A DNA stretch of 64,000 bases from Linanthus parryae (Eukaryota; Streptophyta; Magnoliopsida; Ericales; Polemoniaceae), in the NCBI GenBank assembly GCA_023055425.1, contig JALGPY010000008.1, positions 12,673,501-12,737,500 on the forward strand, in the 5' to 3' direction. A program made the translations under genes and the position numbers. Below are positions 1 through 12,423 of this stretch, one piece after another (the first letter of the stretch is position 1; each line of letters opens with the position of its first letter). The notes beneath the pieces are model-generated. The model did no database searches, was not told where the DNA came from, and worked only from the letters and a program-made list of their open reading frames with translations.

Positions 1-1648
1 TCGGTTTGACAACCGAGCTGAAAGTATCCTCACAATCGATCCCAACCATCTGGGACTTCCCATTAGCTACCAATCGCGCCTTATAGCGCTGCAGACTGCC
101 ATCAGCGCGAAACTTGTGACGAAAGAGCCACATAGATCGCAGAACATTAGCCCCGGCCGGGCGAGGAACCAGATCCCAAGTGTGGTTCGTAACCATATAT
201 CCAAACTCATCATCCATGGCCGCTTTCCAGTGAGGATCGGACAAGGCGAGGATGGAGGATTTGGGAAGGGGCGAGATGGGATCGGGTGGCTGGGCCGCTA
301 AAGTGAGACGGGAGACTGGTTTGACAATGTCGTGCATGGATCGGGTGGTCATCTGAGGAGAGGTAGGAAGAGGGGAAGTAGCCACTGGGCTTGCGGTGGG
401 TGACTCAGTCGAGTCAGGCGACACAGGAACAGATGGTACAATAGGAGGGCGAGTGGACACAGACCGACGGACGTAGTGCTGTGGAAAAGGTTCTACTAGG
501 GTCCGGGACGGGGTAAGCTGTGTAGGTGCCCTAGGAGGTGTAAGTGGGGATGTGGGCGCCCTAGGACGTGTGGATGAGGGCACGGTAGCCGCAGGGTGGA
601 GAGCACGATGAGTAAAGAGGGGAGACGGAAGACTGTCATCGGGATCAGACGCCCTGTGAACAGAGGGAGACACTGACCCAGTGGAGGAGAAAGGAAACAC
701 TGTCTCATCAAACGTGACGTGACGGGAAACTGAACACGACCAGTGCTCAAGTCGAGACACCTGTACCCACGATGGTTAAGAGGGTAGCCCAAAAAAACAC
801 ATCGAACAGAGCGGGGTGCAAGATTATGAGGTGAGGTGGCAGAGAGGTTCGGGTAACACAAGCAGCAGAACGTGCGAAGATGCTCATAGGAGGGTGAGCG
901 ATGATAGAGGGCAACGGTAGGGGATAAGGTTGCCAAGAACTTTGGTGGGAAGAATCTTATGGAGGTAGACAGCAGTGAGAAGGGACTCAACCCAGAAAGA
1001 AGCTGGTAGAGAAGCCTGAGCTAGGAGAGCACGTGTAATGTCATTGATTCTACGAATCATGCGTTCAGCTTTGCCATTTTGAGATGACGTCTGAGGACAC
1101 GCAAACCGAAAGACGAGTCCATGATTAATGGCGTGGGATTGAAAAGAGCCATTATCAAATTCTCCACCAAGGTCACATTGAAAACTCTTGATGGGTCGCT
1201 GAAATTGGGTTTGGACAAACGTAGTGAATTGTTTGAATTTCAATATTGCTTCGCTTTTCTGTTTTAGTGGGAAAACCCAGAGAAAATGTGTGTAATCATC
1301 TAAGAGTAGTAGGTAGTATTTGTAGTGCGATTTGCTTAAAACAGGAGATGTCCATCAATCACTGTGATCAATGTCAAATGGACTAACAGTGGAAGAAGTA
1401 GAAGCTAAGAAAGGCAAACGCACATGTTTACTAATCTGACAAGCATGACAAAGAGTGTCTGAGTTATTCCTACTACAAGCTATGAACTGACTACTACGAA
1501 GCAAATCTAAGACTGGAAGACCGGGATGACCGAGGCGGTTGTGCCAAACTGAAGCAGGAAGAGCAGCTAACGAGACAGCGGACGACTGTGGTGGGCCAGG
1601 CTGGAAAGGATAGAGATCACCCGAACTGTTGCTCCTCTGTAAAAGAGC
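1..1648 (-). pseudogene. copia pol remnant: GAG-pre-integrase, integrase, N-terminal reverse transcriptase
   Basis: Continues in frame from gag after a stop at 1649-1651, where a CGA arginine codon probably became TGA. A GAG-pre-integrase segment follows (WHNRLGHPG and CHACQ motifs, about 1440-1560). The integrase core starts near 1380 and has a second TGA in the HSD-x-WTSP region near 1350. The open stretch 884-1243 holds the catalytic GGEFDN and NGKAER motifs. A frameshift near 940 moves the reading to the frame of 496-990 (LRTF, RCVFLGY). The reverse transcriptase starts near 230 (WKAAMDDE, KARLVA) and runs off the window. Confidence 0.85.
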
Positions 1649-3022
1649 TCACGAACGTAGGCCCTTCACAGAAAAACCAAAAGGGTCAAACTCAACAGAA
1701 ACCTGATTGTCAGTGGTAAATTGACGAACATATACTAATTTTTTGATAACATTAGGGGTCAGTAAGACATTGCTAAGGTGAAGGGAACGGGTGTTGGTGG
1801 TAACGGTGTGATTGCCAGATCCTTTCACTGGAATGCTAGAGCCGTTTCCCACAAGAATGTTAGGAAAATGACAAGATGAAGAGAGGGAGGAGAGGATACA
1901 TGACTGCGGAGTGAGGTGAGAAGATGCGCCGGAATCAAGGTACCAAGTCTGATCCGGGACGCTGAGTGTCATGCCTGAGAGCTGAGACCCCAAATCAGTA
2001 GCAGTCGGGTGGCCCGAAGCGGCTGTGAGAGCCTGAGGACGCGCAGTCGGTGGTGGACCGAGAAGGCCAGCATGACTGGGCCGTGGAGTACTCCAGCCCG
2101 TAGTCGGATAAGGGCAGGGAGGCACAGGTCCCGTGGGGCAGGGGCACCAAACCCAGGAGCCTTGGGAGCCCGAGGGTGCAGCAGGGGGTGTCGGAGCAGC
2201 TGGTTGACCACCTCCTGTCCCAGATCTGCAACGTCCGTTCCTGCCATTCCTATTGCGTCGCTGTCCGCCGCCATGGTTCCCATGCCCGCCACTGGAGTGG
2301 CTGCCGGGCTGAGGAGAAGTGGCATTCGGTTGTCGGTTCGAAGGAGTCGAAACCAACACCTGATGCGGGCTAGGATGGACCGGCTCCTGTCGAGCAAGAA
2401 GGCGCTCGTGTAGCCGGATCATGGAAACAGCCGAGAGATACTCCGGAGTGGGATGAGTCTGCTGGATGATCATGGCAACCCCGATATATGCAGGAGAGAG
2501 GCCATTGGTGAGCTTTATAACCAACCGCTGGTTCGAGACTGTAGTGCCGACATTCCCAATACGATCCGGCAAGTTCTTCAACTTGGTGCAGTAGTCGTCG
2601 AGAGACGAGCAGTGGTCCATGCGCAGATTGACAAATTCCAATTCCAGTTCTGCTAGACGAGAGCCCTGATTGTCGTGAAAGAGATTCTCCAACTTCAACC
2701 ACGCTTCTCTAGCAGTCTGGCCAGGAGTAAGGATAGCAAGTGCCAAGTCATCACTAATCGTTTGGTAAATCCAAGACAGAATTATCGAATCAATAGAGCT
2801 CCAGAGAGGATCACTGTCAGCAGGTGGCGGGTCTTTGTCGAGATGATCCGAAACGCCAAAGGAGTGCGTTTGGATGCAAAAAAACGTAGCCCAGTGATCA
2901 TACTGGACTTTGTCATTGTTCAGTGTGAAACGAACACGCTTCTCAATGTTGTTGACAAGGAACACCGGGTGTAGGGGCTCCTTGGTGTTGCCGGAGGAGC
3001 CGATGTCGGTGGTTGAAGACAT
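1649..3022 (-). CDS. gag: copia Gag-protease polyprotein part
   Basis: 457 codons, open and starting at ATG. The N-terminal half (about residues 20-220) is a copia-type Gag (UBN2 / retrotran_gag_2 family), with the WLKLENLF-like pattern, LDDYCTKLKNL and LVIKLTNGL motifs. A low-complexity Gly/Pro/Ala segment follows (about 245-350). A clear CCHC knuckle was not found. Near residue 365 the protease active site WYLDSGASSH is intact. The ORF stops 25-30 residues into what should be the gag-pol junction, so protease is still encoded here. Gag would form the virus-like particle. Confidence 0.85.
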   Translation of the reverse strand: MSSTTDIGSSGNTKEPLHPVFLVNNIEKRVRFTLNNDKVQYDHWATFFCIQTHSFGVSDHLDKDPPPADSDPLWSSIDSIILSWIYQTISDDLALAILTPGQTAREAWLKLENLFHDNQGSRLAELELEFVNLRMDHCSSLDDYCTKLKNLPDRIGNVGTTVSNQRLVIKLTNGLSPAYIGVAMIIQQTHPTPEYLSAVSMIRLHERLLARQEPVHPSPHQVLVSTPSNRQPNATSPQPGSHSSGGHGNHGGGQRRNRNGRNGRCRSGTGGGQPAAPTPPAAPSGSQGSWVWCPCPTGPVPPCPYPTTGWSTPRPSHAGLLGPPPTARPQALTAASGHPTATDLGSQLSGMTLSVPDQTWYLDSGASSHLTPQSCILSSLSSSCHFPNILVGNGSSIPVKGSGNHTVTTNTRSLHLSNVLLTPNVIKKLVYVRQFTTDNQVSVEFDPFGFSVKGLRS

Positions 3023-3623
3023 TGCACTGGAGGCTTAAAGAATTTGAGCTGCTGCCGAGTTAAAGAGAGGAGAATAACAAAAGTGGGTTGCTGCTATCCC
3101 AGCACGTGGAAGTATCTGGTCTACACTTTTCTACAAAGGCATGGAGAGACTCACATGAGTCAAATACATTAGCCTGCGATGTATTTCTTGAAGCCTAGCC
3201 GAGCGGAATGCAGATAACGCGGAGCCGAGCTGGAGACGAAACACGGAAGCCGAGCGGAGCCGATGAAGATAACGCGGAAGCCGAGCCGAGACGCGTGGAT
3301 TTGAGTCGAGTTTGAGCCGAACGGGTGGTTCTGAGCCAACGGCTGCTGCTCGTTTTCGCCGGAGTTTGCAGAGAGAACGATGCTGATGGCGATCGAGAAG
3401 GATCAGCGGTGACCTGAAGCAGAGCCGACCGGAGAGAGCTTGCGCAGAGTCTCGACGGCGACCACGATCGACGGCGAGTACCGACGGAGAAGGCAGAAAC
3501 GTGGGCGGAGGAGTGAGCGGAAGCGGGAGGAGCGTGGCGTGAGGCCGGCGACGGGAGGGAAAGAAAAAGCAGAGACCTGATGCCGGCGACGGGAGGGAAA
3601 GAAAAAACAGAGACCTGATTAGG

Positions 3624-3635
3624 GCTCTGATACCA
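3624..3635 (-). promoter_or_regulatory. primer-binding site, initiator tRNA-Met
   Basis: On the minus strand this reads TGGTATCAGAGC, the usual copia site complementary to the 3' end of initiator methionine tRNA. It directly abuts the LTR end and fixes the orientation of the element. Confidence 0.9.
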
Positions 3636-3911
3636 TGAGAGGTGAAGAATTCTTCCGTGTCTTATTTTCAATAATCAAAGTGGTTAAATAGACTAATTAC
3701 AATACTACACTCTAATTACAAACATAGTCCTCACTAAGTGAGGTACGTATAAAAAACGTCCTACGACTATTACAATAGTCCTGAATGCATATTACCTTAA
3801 AAGACACTACCGTCAATTACCTTAATAATTTGGGTTTTGGAATATTATGTCTTGAAGAGTAAGTATTCTTAGCGGACTGACATTTGATGGCCTCTTTTTA
3901 ACATATATTAC
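3636..3911 (-). repeat. 5' LTR of the left copia element (outer end estimated)
   Basis: The inner boundary is certain: it touches the primer-binding site and ends with CA on the minus strand. The outer boundary is a guess at a TGTAATATATG start (3911). Another TG start at about 3883 is possible. The partner LTR lies outside the window, so it could not be used to fix the end. Confidence 0.5.
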
Positions 3912-6860
3912 AAAGTAGTCCGAGTGACTAACGGTTTCCAACCCAACTATATCACATACAAAACGATCTTAGACTTGTCATGAAAGTTATACCCATACTG
4001 GCACTACAAGCAACTAGAAAAGCTGAGAGACCGAACCACTGTTGGCATTACAATTGCTACCTGAAAAATGTTTGGGGTGATCTTACTACCAACCTCAGTA
4101 GAGAACATCAAGGCAACACACCAGACACGTAGTGTTTCATGATATACATGTCACATCAACTTGTTATCACAATTAGTATCATACTATCATGCATATGGCA
4201 TGTCATGCATATGCAAATCTTTTATCAATTTCATTATCTTCATGAAACTTGTGGCGCTCACACCACATACGCACTCTCATTTAGGAGCGGAATACCCACG
4301 TTGAAGCTTCCTAACACTCTATGCCTCAAGACTCTTGTCCGACCAACTTTCTTAGGTTATACCACGAGAACTCACACACGTACTCTTGAAGTCTTGAACC
4401 TCTTGAGCAATCATCTCATCAGTTACCTCAAGGATTTCAATTCAATTTATTTCAGAATGATTCTTACACCGCGAACTAGGGTCTATGTGCAATGCCATTG
4501 TCAAAGAAGTGCTAGGATGTTGGGGCACCACAAGATCAACCACCAGCATCCCAATCCCACAAAAATGATGAAGATGATCTGGTTGTTTAATTTGCTTGGA
4601 AAGTTTGAATGCTGTGCTGTTCTGGTATGGATATGGAACAGTATTTGAACTGGTTGTCGGGTTTTGTATTTTCTTTGAGCAGAAGCCCTGGTGGTTGGTA
4701 ACAAGTGTTGAGGGATTGCATAAAATGACAGAAATTATCACATCCTTTGTCAAGCAGGGTTCTCTGGCTCGTTTCTCTGTTTGTGTGAGCAGATTTACAT
4801 TTTCTACCCACAATCTCAGCTGGACTAGTTCAAAAACTTGCAATATGTAACGGTATGATCTTTATGTTCACATATAGTCACATTTACGCGTAGTTAAAAT
4901 ATTGACCAAGATCTTTTGCTACACAAAGATAATAGCATGTTTTTTGTAAAAAGTAAAAGAATGGATATGTAAAGTAGTAAGACAACCTGCCATGAAGTAT
5001 CTTTTGTGGTTCAATGGAGTCTCCAGTAGAAGCCTATGAATAGCGCTTTTACTTCATTTGGCCTTAAAACCTTGGTATACTTTTTGATTGGCTGGCTGGT
5101 TGGGGGAGCATGGTTTTGGGACCCTTCTTTTATGAACCGACCCGATTCATATTTTGCTACGACGCAAAAAGAGAAACATGATTCGTGGAGCGAAGGCTTG
5201 GATCCGGCCCAGTTTAATAGGTCGTCTATTTATAGAGCTCTTAGGGTTTGTGGCAAGTATGTTGATTGTTTTCTAATTTCGCTTGTAATTCTCTCTGAGA
5301 CGTTTTCATATGTTTTAGTGAAATATCTGCAACTCCGTGAATGTAAGTTGTTTTGCCGAACCACGTAAATCTGTGTGTTTGGTTTCTTTCTTTTCTGCAT
5401 ATTTCGTTTTTCTTAATAGACCCCCATAATGTGGGACTCCGTCTAAGGCTCTTTGGTTTCATCTGCTATCTGATTGTAGTGGAAAGAACTTGAGAACAGT
5501 TTTATGCCATAAATTAATTTCCAGTCAGTAGCATCGCAGAGTTAAACTTCTTATCTTGGCATGCATTCATAATTATTTTTTATGATCCGAAGTGTTTCAG
5601 TTAAATTCCACACTTCCATTGCAGATAGCCGAATTGGATACGGCTAGATGGTTATGTCAAGCAAATCTATTTTTCTATTGCTGGGAGCTCTAAACCAGAA
5701 ATTCAATTGCTATTACTTATGCGAGAATTTTGTTTCATCACCAGAAGCCGTTCCATTGTTGTACCAGCATCCAACATAGTTGCTCAGTTTGTGGTAAATA
5801 TGGTTGTAACTTGCTATCAACTCACTAAGCATTTCCTTCGTGTTCCTCAAAAGATTTCTTTTGGGATCTTTTGCATATGTGTGAAATTACAGAAAACGAG
5901 AATGGGAAATGGAGTGAATGAAGCAGGTGCATTGCAGAGGTGTTAGTGCAGCTGACCCATTGGGACAAGACCACCAACAGACCAACCTTCTATTTTCTCA
6001 TTAGAACCAAGTAAGTTTTTTTGTCCGGATCTCCTTTTTGTGTGTTTCTTTCAATGCTTATGTGTAGTTAAGGTTTTTATTCATGTTGTTCTTATTTTAA
6101 TTATGAGTGCAAGTATCAAATAAAATTCGAACTAACAGGGGTCTAGGCTAGATGCCCTGTTCACATTAACAACTTTTTATTAAAGTAAATCGGTTGGCTG
6201 ACACATTATTCTTCGATCCATCAAAGGAGGCCCCGCCATAAAGATGGTTTAATGATTAACATAATCTTGTGTTATTCGGCTAATCTTCTTTTTATGTCTT
6301 TTCTGTTGCACATGTTTGAAGCCTTCTTCAAAAGTCTTCCTATGAATTCTAGAAAGAAAAGTTTCTTCTGTAGCTGCCCTGACATATCATGTTATCAATT
6401 CTCTCATACTACCACAACAACGTATATTTTATTCCTCGTTCATTAATTTCCTGGGACTAGAATTGGTTTATTACCCTCAACAGACAATAAATGAACCTTC
6501 TTCATTAATTTTCTGGGACTGTGGGAGGGTTAACGCTGTTTAAAAGATAAGTTAGTTCGTTATGGAGTTTGGGTTGCAAGTTCTTTGTCTGTCTTTGAGT
6601 CCATAAGGTCATGGTTATAAGATGCCTTAAAATTAATAATGGTTCTCTTCTCCTATCGACTAGTGGCTAACCTAGCTTCCGAGGCATACCTCAGCTGGCA
6701 AAGAGTCTAAGTGTTGTGTGTTGTGGTAGCTGCTGCGGGGGCGGCCTGTAGTGTGGGGGTTCGGACCGTGTTCTCAGAAGAAGAAGAAAAGAATCTGGGG
6801 ATTTGAGCGCGAACTCCTTCTATGATGATCAGTTGACAAGCTTAAGTTGCTTGAGGCATA
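3912..6860. other. AT-rich host DNA without a confident gene
   Basis: Only short ORFs with no recognised domain occur here. A TATA-like TATTTATAG at about 5228 stands before a short ORF start, and GTAAGT-type donors and polypyrimidine-CAG acceptors (for example 5617-5626) occur. A decayed spliced gene or non-coding RNA is therefore possible. The part 5600-6360 is a diverged duplicate of 8757-8844 plus 19200-20250. Confidence 0.4.
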
Positions 6861-7160
6861 CTCCCTCCGTTTCACTAGATACTTCAAAAACTTTATGGGT
6901 ATGGGAATTAAGAAACGCATACAAATGACTATTTTACCCCTTCTTCTTTTATTAATTCCACTCTCCCTACTTCTGTCTGATTGTCTCTCTCACCCTAATT
7001 GCAGCAACAACAACAAGAACAATATCTGGAAAAAATTTGAACATGAATACAATAACATCAAGGAGAAAAATCAACAGAATAACACATTCACCATCAAATT
7101 ACCATGAACACATTTTGGAAAAAAAAATCAACATTTTCACAATAACAAAATCCTAATAAC

Positions 7161-7224
7161 AGAAGAAGAAGAAGAAGAAGAAGAAGAAGAAGAAGAAGAA
7201 GAAGAAGAAGAAGAAGAAGAAGAA
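7161..7224. repeat. (AGA)n microsatellite
   Basis: About 21 uninterrupted AGA triplets. The poly-leucine ORF on the opposite strand is a shadow of this repeat. Confidence 0.95.
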
Positions 7225-7599
7225 AAGAGGAGAATAAGAAGACGAACGAGAAGAAAGAACAGAAGGAAAAGAAGATGGAACAGATCCGAAGACACCTTGG
7301 TCGTAGCCTCCACCGCCGATTCGTAATCGCTTTCTTCTTCCTCACCACAGATCCGAAGACAGTCGATTGAACTCTTCTGGTGGCGTCGACCTTGGAGAGA
7401 TAGAAATCAAAGCCGACAGCTTCCGATCTGCTTCAGCCTTGGAGAGTCTTACCTGGTGGCGTTGGCGGCGGCGGCCGATTTGCTTCGTTGGTGGCGGCGA
7501 TGGCTGATCTGTTCGTTGCTGACAAGCACCGAACGATTTGTTCTCCGATCTCTTCGATCTGAAACTCCTCTATCTCTCTCTATTTTTATCTGGAGGTGA

Positions 7600-7745
7600 A
7601 GATGAAGATCGAGAGGTGGGGAGGTGAAGATGAAGATTGAGAGGTGGGGAGGTGAAGGTGAAGATGGAGATCTGGAGTTGTATATGAAGATCGAGAGATG
7701 GGGAGGTGAAGGTGGAAGATGGAGATCTGGAGTTGTATATGAACA
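7600..7745. repeat. purine-rich short tandem repeats
   Basis: Several imperfect copies of a GAGGTGGGGAGGTGAAG-like unit. Two copies of a longer block end in GGAGTTGTATATGAA (about 7673-7688 and 7727-7742). The repeats lie inside the Stowaway-like element. Confidence 0.8.
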
Positions 7746-8219
7746 TGGTCTCTCTCTAGGCGGTTGTGGAATGGATGAGGAGATTTTTTTTTGGACAAAA
7801 TGGATGAGGAGATGAATGTGTTGGTAGGGTTAAAAGTGCTTTATTGGGCTGGGTAAATTTGGATTAGGCTAGGTGGGTTAGTTTAATTAGGTTTAGTATT
7901 AGTTAAGCCCAATTAAAAAGTGGGTTTGGGTTTTTTTAGAAAGGGTATAGTTGTATTTTGTCAGTTTCAAAGTTTCCATATTTGGAAATTTTGAAAAACC
8001 TGGTGAAAGACCCAAAAAGGAAATTTTGAAGAATCTGGCGAAACGGAGGGAGTATCTCATGATTTACATCTTTGACTACTCCCATGGCAGGGGAATTTCA
8101 TCTAACTTAAGCTCATCCAAACACACCCAGCAATGTTTCAGTAAGAAAAAACATTGAAGCTGGAATATGTATTAATGTGATCTTTGTGGCTACATGCGTT
8201 GGTGTTCGTCAAATAAGTG

Positions 8220-8449
8220 CTTACTACTTTGACTTTTACCACTATTCATGGGGCCACTTTGACCCGGTGATTTGATTACCAAAACAGTGTAATTTTTTTA
8301 GTAATCTTTTCATGGTTTATTCTACAACACGATGAAAAGATTACCAAAACAATTACATCGTTTTTCTATCCAAATCACCAGGTGAAAGTGACATGGTTAC
8401 GGGTAGAAAAGTCAAAGTAGGAAGAAACTGGCGAAACGGATGTAGTACT
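8220..8449. mobile_element. Stowaway-like palindromic MITE, copy 1
   Basis: The two halves are inverted copies. CTACTTTGACTTTT near 8223 matches the inverse of AAAAGTCAAAGTAG near 8410. Both halves carry the family core TTTGACCCGGTGATTTG or its inverse. The right end keeps a diverged TIR (GAAACGGATGTAG); the left end seems to lack its first 25 bases. Confidence 0.7.
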
Positions 8450-8844
8450 TATTTTGTTGTAAAACCTCTATAAGAGAACTCCCAAAAGTTCAACTTGGAG
8501 CTGGTTCATGTTAGAAATGATTTAGGCCTTGTAATTGGATGTGTTCTTGCTAGTTTTACTGCTTGTAGTGGAACAGACTTGGTAATTGTCCTGGACAGGA
8601 GATATCCTGGCAGTGTATTCACTGTACCCAACAGTAACTGTAGGCGACACTCAAACTACGAAAGTATGCCAAAGATTTTTGATAAGCCTGGGATATATGA
8701 ACTTCTTATCGCGGGTTTCCTTTGTAAATATTTTATTCTAAGTTTAAGATTCCGCTCTTCAATTGCAGATAGCCTGAGAAGATTCATCCAGATGCCTCAG
8801 TGAAGCAAAGTTATCTTTTCTACTCCATCGTTGTATGTCTATTG
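8450..8844 (+). other. short open stretch of unknown nature
   Basis: An ORF of about 102 codons at 8495-8803 has no recognised domain. A polypyrimidine-CAG (about 8756-8767) precedes a segment similar to one at 5617, suggesting exon relics of a duplicated locus. It ends at the copia target site TATTG (8840-8844). Confidence 0.25.
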
Positions 8845-9310
8845 TGAAGGACGAACATGATCAATCACATACAGATCTACAACATGAATTATAGCGGAAG
8901 ATTCATGTGTTTACCTTGTCTTCCTTAGCTCCTAAGCACAGCGGATGATCGTAGGATGCTTGCTTTCACGTGCCCACCTTGCGCCCACAGTCTGGCTCGA
9001 ATCACTAGGAAGAAAGCTCTGATCCAAACCAAGTTCCACCAATGGAGGGTAGTTAGAGAGAGAGTCTAGGGTTTACTATATTATGATCAGCACATGATCT
9101 CTACAGTAGTGTATTATTATGTCTCTAGCACACATAATAATGTAGGAGGCTTTCTCCTTATATAGACAGACTTATACCCAATTGCAACGTCACCCCCTAG
9201 GGTTTATGTCCTTGCTGCTAACCCCATAAGGTTTGAGCTTGTCTCACCTAACCCCATAAGATTAGGATAATTGCATTGTGCACCCCACATGGGCGCACCA
9301 AATGCTAACA
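8845..9310 (-). repeat. 3' LTR of the decayed copia element
   Basis: 466 bp, about 97% identical by eye to 18731-19199. On the minus strand it starts TGTTAGCATTTGG. It is preceded (at 9311-9322 on the plus strand) by the inverse of a GAGTGGGAGA polypurine tract. Confidence 0.92.
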
Positions 9311-12300
9311 TCTCCCACTCGCACAGTGGGGTTGCAAAAATACAGTAGGTCTAGTTTCCCTCAATCTCCAACTATTATCATCTGCCAAAGTGTTTTGTGG
9401 CCTTGGTGTGTGACTGTGAGAGGACCTGCATTTCGGGAGTTCCATACTCTAAACTCATACGAGACGAGCTAGCAGCAGGCGCACTCAACCTCAAAAATAA
9501 TTCAATACATACACACATATATATATATATATATATATATCTTGTATCCCCCAGATTCTGTCAATTATCATCTCGTAGACCATGAGCACCTACCTTGTCC
9601 CGAAGGTCGTGCATCAATGAGTCTACATCTCCTTTATTACATTCATATCCTGCATGATCCCATAAGATCTTGTAGGTGGGCCCAATGAAAGTGATAAAGA
9701 GCGATGCAATGAGAATCTTCCTTTCCATCCATTGTTGATTTGATTCGGAATCAGCTGCTTTCCTAGCAATGTCCTGGCAGGCCGAATCATTCATAGCCGT
9801 GAGGTGTCACGCTAAAGTAGCATCACCTAACCGTCTCTCCCCGACATGGATAAAAGTACTAAGGGTATACAGTGTCAATCATTCTTATATGATCGACGAG
9901 GCTCACACGGCGAGGAATCGCAGGGACTAGTTCTACTCGCCACCTCATGTAACTCATCAGCGCGCGTTATCTCATAAGATGTGCGCCATAGTGTTTGGAC
10001 TCTAGTCAGAGCACATGTCCTATCCCATAGGGACACTATACAGATGTAATTCCAACATCCCATATGACTATTAAACCGAGTACTGAATATTGCACATATG
10101 CAAGTCGAAATCAGTTCTCTCATCTGGCTTTCTCTACGCACACTACACATGGTTCGGGGTAATAACCATGTTCGAATGGCCATAAACCAATCTCACCCAA
10201 TGCGACAAATGAATCCGTCTGACAGGGTCTTGCACTATTGATAGATGTCTAACTCTTGTCATAGGCCATGCGCCTCATATGACAGGAGTCACTTATCGTA
10301 TCATAGGCTTCTTGCACTTATCGGGATTCTGTCTCATCTTATACTAACCTAGACTATCCAGGATGTTGTAAAAGCGGTTGCTCGTGTGAGGGAGACAACC
10401 TAGTGTCTGCGCGACATGTTCTATGCTAGTACAGGATATGTAAACGTATCATACATGTATCGAAACAACATGTAGCATGAATAAACAAATCCAATTAAAA
10501 TCCAATTATCAATGTCTCATATGCTCATCAATCATATTGCCAGTGATCGACTACCAAGTCCCACTTTTCTAAAGTGATCCACAAAGAAGATTCTTATGCG
10601 GTTTAGAGATTGGAGGTGCCTACACTTTGGCCCGTAGTCGATCTACTCCAAAATTACTCTTTAGGTAGTTATTTCACCTTTTGTGAAAACAGTACCCTTT
10701 TCTATATGTTAGGCTTCAAAAGTACTGTAGTCGTATGCTAGCACTACAGGTTGGTTGACAGCTCATAAGCTTATCAGAAACCTTCTTATCCAAACATGTT
10801 TATGCCCGGCGGCAGAACAGGAAATCGTGCTTCGCTTCCATGATCGATGGAGCGGTCTAATACGATTGTGCAACACTTATGCTGCAGTTCCATGCGATGT
10901 GTATGTCATCTAGCATGGACTATAGCCTGAGTAGGATCCACGTGCATCTAGGTCCCCACCCTAATCAGCATGCATAGATGGCTAGTCGAAGCGTCATCTC
11001 CGATAGTCATAGCACGTGATCCTTCGTATAGAGTATCCTTTTGGTTGCAATCTAGTGTCTTAAGTTAGATTTCCTGAAATCCACTCTCCCGATTGCATAA
11101 GGTTTGTGGGGTCTCAGTATATACGATAGTATATAGCAGACTCACACTGCATCGGGCAATTTGGTCATTTGGTCAATCTAGTATGGTGTCTTTTAGGGCA
11201 CATATTCAGGCTCATAAAGTCTTGCAGCGAGCTATAGGAGTATCACATGGCATTGGGTCCATAACATGGAATCTTTCAGAGTATCTTCTTGTTATCCGCC
11301 TTATGCGTCAATATAAGAAGTCCTTTTGAACGAACGAGAATGCATCTTGCCCTACCAATATCCTTCGTCACAAATCGAAAGGATAATCACCCAATGGTGG
11401 ATGTGAAATAGTCCTTAGACTTCCCTGGCCAATAGTGTGTCATCGATAATAAGTGACGTGATCATCTACTCTCTAATACTGAGAGTGATATGCAGCGGTT
11501 TTTCATCCATTGATAAAATATTGCTGACTTAGAGGACTAGTTAAGACCATAAATGGACTTAATTAGCTTGCACCTATTTGTGCATTCGATCATACATCTC
11601 GAAACCCTTTGGTCGAGTCATACAGATCACCTCTCTAATTTCTCCATTGAGAAATTCAGTTGTCACGTTTATCTAGAATGGAGCCTTATTTCCATCATCA
11701 CAACTATTACCGATATCTTTGCAAGTCCTATGCCTTTCTATGCTTCCGTCTGTGTCACTTTGACTGACCTTGGAAATCCACTCATTTCCAATAGCCTGAT
11801 ATCCAATCGGAAAAGTCAACCTAGTCTTAAACTTGGTTGGTCCTTTACAGACTCTAACATTTCCTGTAAAGGCTACTTTTCATTCTTCATAATTAGGGAA
11901 CGATAAGGCATAGTATTCTATCCTATCGTTTATGCAAGGTGGTCCTTAAGATCATCCCTTCGATCTCAAACACTCGATGGTGTATGCTCCTACGATAAAT
12001 TCATTTGCATTGGAGGATCATAATTTGCCCTCACCCCTATGGATGGGCACCTCGCTTAGAAAGTCACTCCCACTGTCCGAAGGATCCTAGAGGGACTAAT
12101 TCCTCATAATGGACTAAGGAACAGGGTATATTCTAGCGGTTCCTCCATGCTCGCGGAGATCATCATCTCTACGAACATTCTCTTAATTATGGACATCTCC
12201 TTATGAGAAATCATATATCTTGTGAATCCATTTGCGTTATACTACTAATCGGCTGTTGCGTTTCGAATACGCAACCCCTAGAGTACTCCGAGTAGTATGA

Positions 12301-12420
12301 GAAGATATGTTACTCCATGAAGATACATTTCTTCCATCTAGGGTCTAAATTCCTCTTTGTCAGGTGATGAAATATCCTAGAGCGATATCATAGGTTCATC
12401 TTCTTGCGAGGTGACTATCA
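9311..12420 (-). pseudogene. 3' part of the decayed copia interior, no clear coding left
   Basis: By position this should hold reverse transcriptase, RNase H and the 3' untranslated part. I see only short ORFs with no diagnostic motif, for example 77 codons at 9561-9794 (minus) and 102 codons at 9875-10183 (minus). Position and synteny are the only basis for the call. Confidence 0.4.
9515..9541. repeat. (AT)n microsatellite
   Basis: About 12 AT units after a short CACA run, inside the decayed copia element. Confidence 0.9.
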
Positions 12421-12423
12421 TGT

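Larger units (their letters stand above)
1..3911 (-). mobile_element. Ty1/copia LTR retrotransposon, 3' part cut by the window edge
   Basis: Read on the minus strand, the order is LTR, primer-binding site, gag-protease, GAG-pre-integrase, integrase, start of reverse transcriptase, which is the Ty1/copia order. The left window edge cuts the element inside the reverse transcriptase (KARLVA and EDTFS motifs), so the rest of pol and the 3' LTR are not visible. Gag is open but pol carries stops and a frameshift, so this copy is dead unless helped in trans. Confidence 0.9.
6861..8052. mobile_element. Tc1/mariner-type (Stowaway-like) non-autonomous element, 1.19 kb
   Basis: The termini are CTCCCTCCGTTTC (6861) and its inverse GAAACGGAGGGAG (ending 8052). 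The inverted repeat extends imperfectly for about 30 bp (AGAT-x-CTTCAAAA on both sides). A TA dinucleotide flanks each end (6859-6860 and 8053-8054), as expected for the superfamily. No transposase is visible inside. The interior holds a long AGA microsatellite and a purine-rich tandem repeat. Confidence 0.8.

Noticed and set aside
3195..3671. 158-codon minus-strand ORF
   Set aside because: It runs across the primer-binding site and the LTR boundary of the copia element, which is non-coding leader.
7094..7348. 84-codon minus-strand ORF with a long poly-leucine run
   Set aside because: It is a translation of the (AGA)n microsatellite inside a MITE, with no start context or domain.
11553..11906. 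117-codon plus-strand ORF
   Set aside because: Lies inside the decayed copia interior on the wrong strand, with no domain.
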